Shown here: one piece after another, positions 51,099 through 64,000 of the stretch
How positions within the stretch are numbered: the first letter of the stretch is position 1
Layout: every line of letters begins with the position of its first letter
Source of the DNA: Symbiodinium natans
Lineage: Eukaryota > Sar > Dinophyceae > Suessiales > Symbiodiniaceae
NCBI GenBank assembly: GCA_905221605.1
Contig: CAJNDS010002237.1
Coordinates: 334,001 to 398,000 of the forward strand
Direction of reading: 5' to 3'
DNA length: 64,000 nucleotides
Notes under the pieces: generated by a model
Seen by the model: only the letters and a program-made list of their open reading frames with translations
What the model was told of the DNA's origin: nothing
Database searches by the model: none
Program-made: the position numbers and the translations under genes

Positions 51099-53150
51099 TG
51101 CCAAAGTGCGAGCAGTGGTTAGGCAGACCTAGGCAGTGCCTTGAAGCTCAGTGCTGTTTGCGTGCAGGTGTCGTGGTCAAAAACTCTTTGCGTGGAACTG
51201 CATACTGTTCAAGCCCCGTGCCTCACAGGAGACGTGCTCGCCGTTCCTCATTCCTGACGAGAAGACATGTTTACCCTTCGAGAAGGAAAGGAACTCTGAG
51301 GTCACCTCTCAAGCAGGAGCACTAGCAGGAGCACAAGAAGAAGAGTTGCGAAGGTTGAGAAGAGGATAGAGAAGCAAAAGGAGGAGGATGGACCTGATGG
51401 GCCATGACCATGATTTGATCTGAGTCAGGTGGCCGCATTTCGTCTCAAGAATGGTGGGAGGGGGGGGGAGGGGGGGGGAGCGGAGTCCTCGAAGATCCAC
51501 CGAGTCCAAGACTTGGGGACTGTGTGACATGAAGTGGCTAAGTCTAAGTCTACAAGACTGTCGGCTGTCCCCGTGCAAAGAAGAGGCGCTGAGAAAGACT
51601 TGCTCAAGCCGCGCACGTCAAGTTACGATTCGTGACTGCATCCTTTTGCACGGCGCGCTTGTTTCTGCGACATCACAGAGCAGACTTTGCAGACTTGGCA
51701 GTGACGGCAGCCGGCAGCCTCAAGTTGCTCTTGTCAGAGCATGCACGCGCATGCATACGTCAACCTGCTGCAACTTAGAGTGGCATTCTACTCAGCCGAG
51801 GAACTGAGCTATACTATGACTCTAATTGGCATACTTGGTGTGTAGAGACTGGACTGCAAGAGACTGCAAAGTGCAGAGCCTTGCGCAGAGCGGCTTTGTG
51901 TCGGTCTGGTGGTGGATCTTCGCAGGACAGCGAGTCCTGTCTCCGAAGACACCAATCTATCGCAGTTGTCGCTCTCCAGTTCGTTCTGAGTTCAGTATGA
52001 AGCACTGCGGGGAAGCTGTACCATGCTGTACCATGCTGTACCATGCTGTACCATGCTGTACCCACGGGGCCAGGCCTTGCGAGCGATGGCCACCATCTCC
52101 GCACCGAAGCTGCCTATCCAGAATCGCACGGCACCCGTGGGCCCACGGGCGACGTGTGACAGATTGTCCTGCACGACACCGTAAGACAGGGAAGATGCAC
52201 GACACGAACTAGAGCGGTTCAAAAATAGTTGCTAGCTGCAAAGCAAGAGTGCGTGTCTGGAAGGGCAGCGGAGTCGTCAGTCGAGAGTCTGAGTTACGAG
52301 AAGCGGCAGCGGAGTCGTCAGTCGAGAGTCTGAGTGAGAAGCACCCCTCCCTGAAGAGCCCACTCAACGTTGAGATTCTGAAGAAAGGTTCCACGATCTC
52401 CCCGCCCAGTCGGCCTGGTGGCACGACGAAGCAGCGCACCAAGCACTACAAAAGCCCTGAAACAAAGCCACTGAGGGAGTGGGCCGGAGTGAGTGGGGTT
52501 GGGAGAATTGGGTGGGGCCAGGGGAGGCGGACTCAGCTTTTTGCAGACGTTTTTCCTCGAGCGGTGGTTTCATTTTGGACGGAAATCGCTTTTTTCCACA
52601 GTGCACACAGTTGTCTCGGGCCCTGAAACAACGCAAATTACACTCTTTTGGCTTCACGGATGGCGTCGAATCGAGCTCGCGTCTAGGCCCCGTGCGCAAT
52701 TTGTAGTGCCCACGGGCGGATCCTGCTCTCCGCCTATGTCGGAAATCGCGCTCCCGCCTAGGCGGGGCCCTGCGGGGCCCTGCGCATCGACGTCGCCATC
52801 TCGCTGCACCTGTCGTTTCTGGACGTCTGAAATTCCTGCCGTCGCTCGAAGGTCGTGCGCCGAGGACGTCCGGAGGTCCAGTTGCTCGAAAGTTGACTGG
52901 CGTAATTGTCCTCATCGCGTTCCTCGTGTCTGGCGAGCATGATGTGCTCCTTGTTTTTTGCATGTAGTCTCTCACTGTTTGGGGTCAACGCTGGCAGATT
53001 TCGAGTTGCAGCTGGCGGGCGCGTGCGTGGCAAAATTGCGGGCGGGGGGTGGGGGGGGTGGGAGGATGACTTGAGTGTTTTTTGTCTGTTTTTTGTGACG
53101 TGCTGAGAGGGGGCCCGGTGTGTTTTTTTGCTTAACGTTGGCCCTGGCTT
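51099..53150. other. Single-copy sequence without a firm gene
   Basis: Several open frames of 100-200 codons on both strands overlap one another and show no domain. A 43-bp direct repeat GGCAGCGGAGTCGTCAGTCG (and following bases) occurs at about 52264 and 52305. Confidence 0.45.
52016..52062. repeat. 10-bp tandem repeat CTGTACCATG
   Basis: Four to five copies. Confidence 0.9.
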
Positions 53151-53159
53151 ATTCTCCTT

Positions 53160-53340
53160 GGTAACGTTGGCCCCAGGCCTCCTGGTCCCCTGGCCCCTTG
53201 GTCCCTTTGGTCCTCTGGCCCTCTGGTCCCTGGGTCCTCTGGCCTTCTGGTCCTCTGGTCCTACGGTCCTCTGGTCCTCCGGCCCCGTGGTCCTCTGGTC
53301 CTCTGGTCCTCTGCTCCCGTGGTTTCCCGGTCCCGTGGTC
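53160..53340. repeat. CTGGTCCTCTGGTCC minisatellite
   Basis: Imperfect 8-10 bp GGTCCTCT units over about 180 bases; open frames read LWSSGP-like repeats. Confidence 0.85.
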
Positions 53341-53599
53341 AGATGTTGATTGTATTCATGTGTTCTTGTAATTATCGTAGAATAAGTTCTGTAGTATAAC
53401 ATAATATCATATAATACGTGATAATATATAGACAACATACATATATAATATATACAAAAAAGTGTATTCGATAATATATATATATATATGAGGCAGGAAC
53501 CTTTACGTATGATTTGACATAGGTCTTTTGTTTATATACAATGGACTATTTAAACCCTAATCTCTTTGGCCAGACACTTTCTGTTGCTGGCTCCTCCTG

Positions 53600-54560
53600 C
53601 CACAAAAGCAGAAGCATTTAAACCTTTGGAAGCTATTATAACTACTACATATTTAAACTTCAGCAGTTCAACCCTTGTTTTTTTGAGAGAAAGGCAGTAA
53701 CCACAGAATTGACGAGATTTCGGGCTTAGGGTAATGGACGGAAGGTTTCTACAAAGAAAGGGTCTAACCGAGTCTAACCACAGAACTTGACGAATTTGGT
53801 GTGTAGGGTTTAGCCGAAGGCTTTTGAAGAGAAAGGGTCTAACCGACGCGCTTTTCTATACCGTATTGTTTTTACAAAACCCACAGAAGCTACCTAAAAC
53901 TAAATTGCACAACGTTCGTTTCGGTTGCTTCTTTATGTTTGCTGTCTTTGTTGAATAAGTTGTTCTTTCCGTAGACCTTGCGCTATTTCTCTTTTCTCAA
54001 TGCATTTTGTTTTGTTGTTGCAGAACAACAAACTCTAATCGAAACTAAGTTGCTCAACTTCAATTCCTTTTTTTCTCTCTCTGAAAATATGGTGGTTTCC
54101 ATAGCCTTGTGCTGCTGTTCAATGCATTTTGTTTTGTTATTGTAGTATGAGCCACAGAATTCAATCGAAAGTCATGTGTCTAGGTCATCTGAAAGCTCTT
54201 TTATCTCTGTGTAGGTAATGAGTGCCCTTGCCTCTTCTGAAAAGGGTCCTCCAAGGGCTCCCCTCTCTCCTTCTTCTTTTTTGGGGAATGACAGAGCTCC
54301 TGATTTACACCTTATGAAAAAGCCTTTCTCCTACTTGAAGAAGTGTTTCCTAGAAAGAGATAGAGGAGATCTTCCATTTCCTCGAGAGACAGATCTTTCA
54401 TTGAAAACAAACACAGGAGGACTTTCATGTCCCATTAAGAGAGAGAGGAGCTCTCTCCTGCTGCATTAAAAGATAGAGGACATCGTTCGTGTCCAGTTTT
54501 CATTTCCTATAAAGGAGAGGGGGGAGGGGGAGGGGGGGGGGTGGCCGGCTTAAATAGGGT
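53600..54560. repeat. ~0.9-kb segmental duplication, copy 1
   Basis: Matches 58660-59545 almost base for base from AAAAGCAGAAGCATTTAAAC to the G-rich tract before TTTATTTGGAAGC. Contains TTTTGTTTTGTTGTTGCAG, an acceptor-like string, but no coding frame shared with confidence. Confidence 0.85.
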
Positions 54561-57110
<2,550 letters not shown>

Positions 57111-57133
57111 GCTGCCGTGTTTGAAGAAAGCAG

Positions 57134-57197
57134 GGCGGTTCAACAGTACCAAATTTTCAAGACAACCTCTAAGAAAATTTGGTACTGTTGAACCGCC
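57134..57197. other. Perfect 25-bp stem-loop
   Basis: Arms at 57134-57158 (begins GGCGGTTCAACAGTACC) and 57173-57197 are exact complements with a 14-base loop. Could be a small-RNA precursor, a MITE remnant or a palindrome relic. Confidence 0.85.
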
Positions 57198-57229
57198 TTG
57201 TTTTAAAGGAAACAGGGCGGCTCCGTTGC

Positions 57230-58450
57230 CTCTTAAAGGAATGAGATACTTTTTTCGAGAATGAGAAAGTGCCGTTTCCACTTTCATAGGAAAGGAAAGA
57301 GAAGCGATATGAAGCAAGCTTCTCCGCCTCTTAAAGGAATGAGGTACTATTTATCTGAATAGGAAATGAGAAAGTTCCTTTTCCACTTTCAATTGGAAAA
57401 GAAAGAGAAGCGATTCTGCGGCTCGGAATTCCTCTACCTGGTCCCTACCTTGTAGCTCCTCTACTTACGACATCTTGGCATTAGCTGGCAAAAAAGGCAA
57501 CCGGACTGAGATGAATAGAGCATGAGAAAGTTCGTTTCCACTTTCAATCGGAAAGGAAAGGGAAACGATTCTGGAACTCGGAATTCCTCTACCTGGTCTG
57601 TACCTTGTAGCTACTCTGCTTCTTGGTATTAAATGAAGAGCGCCATCGCTGTTTAACAAGACATGAAGAGTCCCTCAAAGCATGACAAACCCCCTCCAGT
57701 CCTCAGGAAGAAAAAAGACTGCTCCTTTATCGCTTCATGCCCTGTAAGTCCTAATCGGATAGGGATCCATGAAGAGTTCGTCTAGCTGTTAACAGAGGCA
57801 CCAATCTATTTCCCAATAGGAAAGGAGCATGACAAAGCGAACGAAGACATAAAGCCAAAAGCCCCTGTACTTCGTAATCGGAGAGGGGAACGGGAGAGCG
57901 TGACAGAGCTTTTGCCTCTTTAAACAGCAATGAAGAGAGCTCCTCTACCTCTTATAAAGGAATGCGACACGAGAAAGTTCCCTTTCCACTTATATTAATG
58001 GGAAAGGAATGAGAAACGATTCTGGAACTCGGAATTCCTCTACATGGTCTCTGCTTTGTAGCTCCTCTACTTCCTAGTAGTTACTAAATGAAAAAGCTCC
58101 TTCTCCGTCTAACTTAAAACATTAAGATTTCCTCCAGCTGTTAACATGTTAACATAGGCAATGTATTTCCCACTGAAAGAAGCATGACAAACCCCTCCCT
58201 TACCCAGTAAGAATGAAGACATAAAGCCAAACGCCCCTTTACCTTGTAACCGGCTAAGGAATGGGAGAGCGTGACAGAGCTTTTGCCTCCTTAAACGGGA
58301 ACGAAGAGAACGCCTCTACCTCAAAGGAATGAGATACTCTTCTCTGATTATGCCATGAGAAAGTTCCTTTTCTTTTAATGGGAAAGGACAGAGAAGTGAC
58401 TCTAGAAACTCGGAATTCCCCTACCTTGTATATAGCTCCTCCACTTCTTG
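57230..58450. repeat. Diverged tandem copies of a TTTCCACTTTCAATnGGAAAG unit
   Basis: A module with GAGAAAGTTCC, TTTCCACTTTCAAT, GGAACTCGGAATTCCTCTAC and CCTTGTAGCTCCTC recurs about five times at irregular spacing. Confidence 0.75.
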
Positions 58451-58469
58451 GTATTCAACGGAAGTTTAA

Positions 58470-58635
58470 CTAGATTTTGTCCGTCTTCTATTCGGAGAAA
58501 TCACGAGAAAACACAATGGCCACACTCTGGTGTGATCTACTCGCTGCCTTTTTACAAAAGGAGGCACGTAGATCGCACCAGACGTCCGTCCTCTGTTTGG
58601 AGAAATCACGAGAAAACGCGACTGCAAAAATCTCG
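58470..58635. repeat. ~107-bp direct repeat pair
   Basis: GTCCGTCTTCTATTCGGAGA and GTCCGTCCTCTGTTTGGAGA, each followed by AATCACGAGAAAAC, at about 58479 and 58585. Confidence 0.8.
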
Positions 58636-58659
58636 CGCGACCGACTCACTGCCTTTTCT

Positions 58660-59545
58660 ACAAAAGCAGAAGCATTTAAACCTTTGCAAGCTATTATAAC
58701 TATTACATATGTAAACTTCAACAGTTCAACCCGTGTTTTTTTTTGAGAGAAAGGCAGTAACCACAGAATTGACGAGATTTCGGGCCTAGGGTAATGGACG
58801 GAAGGTTTCTACAAAGAAAGGGTCTAACCGAGTCTAACCACAGAACTTGACGAATTTGGTGTGTAGGGTTTAGCCGAAGGTTTTTGAAGAGAAAGGGTCT
58901 AACCGACGCGCTTTTCTATACCGTATTGTTTTTACAAAACCCACAGAAGCTACCTGAAACTAAATTGCACAACGTTCGTTTCGGTTGCTTCTTTATGTTT
59001 GCTGTCTTTGTTGAATAAGTTGTTCTTTCCGTAGACCTTGCGCTATTTCTCTTTTCTCAATGCATTTTGTTTTGTTGTTGCAGAACCACAAACTCTAATC
59101 GAAACTAAGTTGATCAACTTCAATTCCTTTTTCTCTGAAAAAATGGTGTTTTCAATAGCCTTGTGCTGCTGTTCAATGCGTTTTGTTTTGTTATTGTAGT
59201 ATGAGCCACAGAATTCAATCAAAAGTCATGTGTCTAGGTCATGTGAAAGCTCTTTTATCTCTGTGTAGGTAATGAATGCCCTTGCCTCTTCTGAAAAGGG
59301 GTCCTCCAAGGGAATGACAGAGCTCCTTATTTACACCTTATGAAAAAGCCTTTCTCCTACTTGAAGAAGTGTTTACTAGAAAGAGATAGAGGAGATCTTC
59401 CATTTCCTCGAGAGACAGATCTTTCATTGAAAACGAATACAGGAGGACTTTCATGTCCCAGTAGGAGAGAGAGGACATCGTTCATGTCCAGTTTTCATTT
59501 CCTATAAAGGAGAGGGGGGAGGGCCGGGGGGGGGGGGGTGGGTGG
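58660..59545. repeat. ~0.9-kb segmental duplication, copy 2
   Basis: Copy of 53600-54560. Its right part also matches 63596-64000. Confidence 0.85.
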
Positions 59546-63000
<3,455 letters not shown>

Positions 63001-63104
63001 GAAATGGGTCTGAAATTTGCAGTCTCCCAGGAAGAGGGACTTTAAAACCTAGGAAAAATGATTTTTCCAGATTTTAAGGATTTGAAGGAATTTAAAGAGT
63101 TTGT

Positions 63105-63250
63105 GGGGGCGCGGAGCCGTGACTCATTTCAGGCCCTGAGATGAGTCACTGTGTGTGTTGAGGGGGCACGGAGCCGTGACTCATTTCAGGCCCTGAAATG
63201 AGTCACTGCTTTCGTTGAGGGGGCACGGAGCCGTGACTCATTTCAGTCCC
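63105..63250. repeat. Tandem copies of a GTGACTCATTTCAGG palindrome
   Basis: GGAGCCGTGACTCATTTCAG occurs three times. In the first two the complement CCTGAAATGAGTCAC (one mismatch in copy 1) follows after a single base, making 31-base palindromes. The third copy is truncated. Confidence 0.85.
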
Positions 63251-63354
63251 AACTAATTGAAATAATTTAGAATCCAGTCCCAACTAATTGAAATAATTTA
63301 GATAAAATTTGAATAATTTAAGTAATGTAAATAATTTCGGGCCTGCAGAAAGGC

Positions 63355-63495
63355 ACGGCTCGATTTGGCCAAATTTTGCCGGGCAGCCTCCGGGCAAAAT
63401 TTGGCCAAATCGGGCTGCTCTTCGTGTGCGATGAGAAATGCGCGGCTCGATTTGGCCAAATTTTGCCGGGCAGCCTCCGGGCAAAATTTGGCCAA
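63355..63495. repeat. TTTGGCCAAATTTTGCC inverted-repeat copy
   Basis: Same family as 38636-39045, cut by the assembly gap. Confidence 0.85.
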
Positions 63496-63595
63496 NNNNN
63501 NNNNNNNNNNNNNNNNNNNNNNNNNNNNNNNNNNNNNNNNNNNNNNNNNNNNNNNNNNNNNNNNNNNNNNNNNNNNNNNNNNNNNNNNNNNNNNN
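63496..63595. other. Assembly gap (100 N)
   Basis: Exactly 100 N, typical of a scaffold join of unknown size. Order across it is not guaranteed. Confidence 0.99.
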
Positions 63596-64000
63596 ATCTT
63601 CCATTTCCTCGAGAGACAGATCTTTCATTGAAAACGAATACAGGAGGACTTTCATGTGCCAGTAGGAGAGAGAGAGGACATCGTTCATGTCCAGTTTTCA
63701 TTTCCTATAAAGGAGAGGGGGGAGGGCCGGGGGGGGGGGTGGGTGGCTCAAATAGGGTTTATTTGGAAGCTAAGGCTCGGGTTTTGCCCATGGCAAAGAG
63801 AAGATGGTATTCGTCTTCATCTTTCCTATCCTTCTTGTCTTTCTTCTCTCTTGTTCGTTTCCCTTTGAAACAAAAACCCAAAGGAAGAACAATGAAAATG
63901 AAAGGAACTCGCTTTCTTTTTCCGTCTGGGAACAATGAAACGAACCGAGGAGATAAGGCGAGAGGAGGCATATGCTGGAGCATGGAGAGGGGCCACGGGC
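63596..64000. repeat. Third copy of the 59395-59797 segment
   Basis: ATCTTCCATTTCCTCGAGAG onward matches 59395 with a few substitutions, including the G run and CAAATAGGGTTTATTTGG. Confidence 0.9.

Noticed and set aside
52249-52960. Overlapping frames of 125-200 codons near 52.2-53.0 kb
   Set aside because: Both strands are open with no domain, no clear splice sites, and a 43-bp internal duplication explains part of the length.

Overview
The window looks like nuclear DNA of a dinoflagellate. This is inferred from TTTAGGG/CCCTAAA telomere-type repeats, GC-rich exon-like islands whose 5' splice sites include GC and GA as well as GT, a frequent AG|G at exon borders, a block of co-oriented intronless genes, and very low gene density. 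No spliced-leader gene, rRNA or convincing tRNA was found, so the species is not named. A run of exactly 100 N at 63496-63595 marks a scaffold gap.

Layout. (1) 1-960 and 15128-35460: short, mostly GC-rich open segments on the + strand, nearly always preceded by CCCTAAA-type repeats ending in AG and followed by TTTAGGG-type repeats starting with GT, GC or GA. I read these as exons of ordinary genes whose introns are built largely of telomere-type repeat. The upstream and downstream repeats face opposite ways, so each intron is a TTTAGGG...CCCTAAA inverted pair. Runs of consecutive exons join in a consistent phase, best at 22408-26557 (ten exons, coiled-coil-like protein). (2) 1026-5170: a 16-bp GGGGCCTTCCCCGTAA array plus larger duplications. 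(3) 5200-15130: four co-oriented single-exon genes. They end with a 1506-residue Helitron Rep/helicase and include two small cysteine-rich proteins related to its N-terminus and one unknown lysine-rich protein.

(4) 35500-64000: the telomere-type repeats stop almost completely. The sequence becomes AT- and purine-rich, with duplicated 0.4-0.9 kb blocks, GA/CT microsatellites, an 87-bp satellite with 6-unit higher-order structure (39540-41330), a nested palindrome array (41740-44490), G-rich tracts (44625-45540) and unique sequence (47000-53500) with only two exon-like segments I would support.

The Helitron-type protein would supply rolling-circle transposition. The gene block may be one composite element or a cellular cluster, and no element ends could be fixed. 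All splice calls are from reading by eye. GC-rich exons are often open in more than one frame, so several joins have alternatives, stated per entry.
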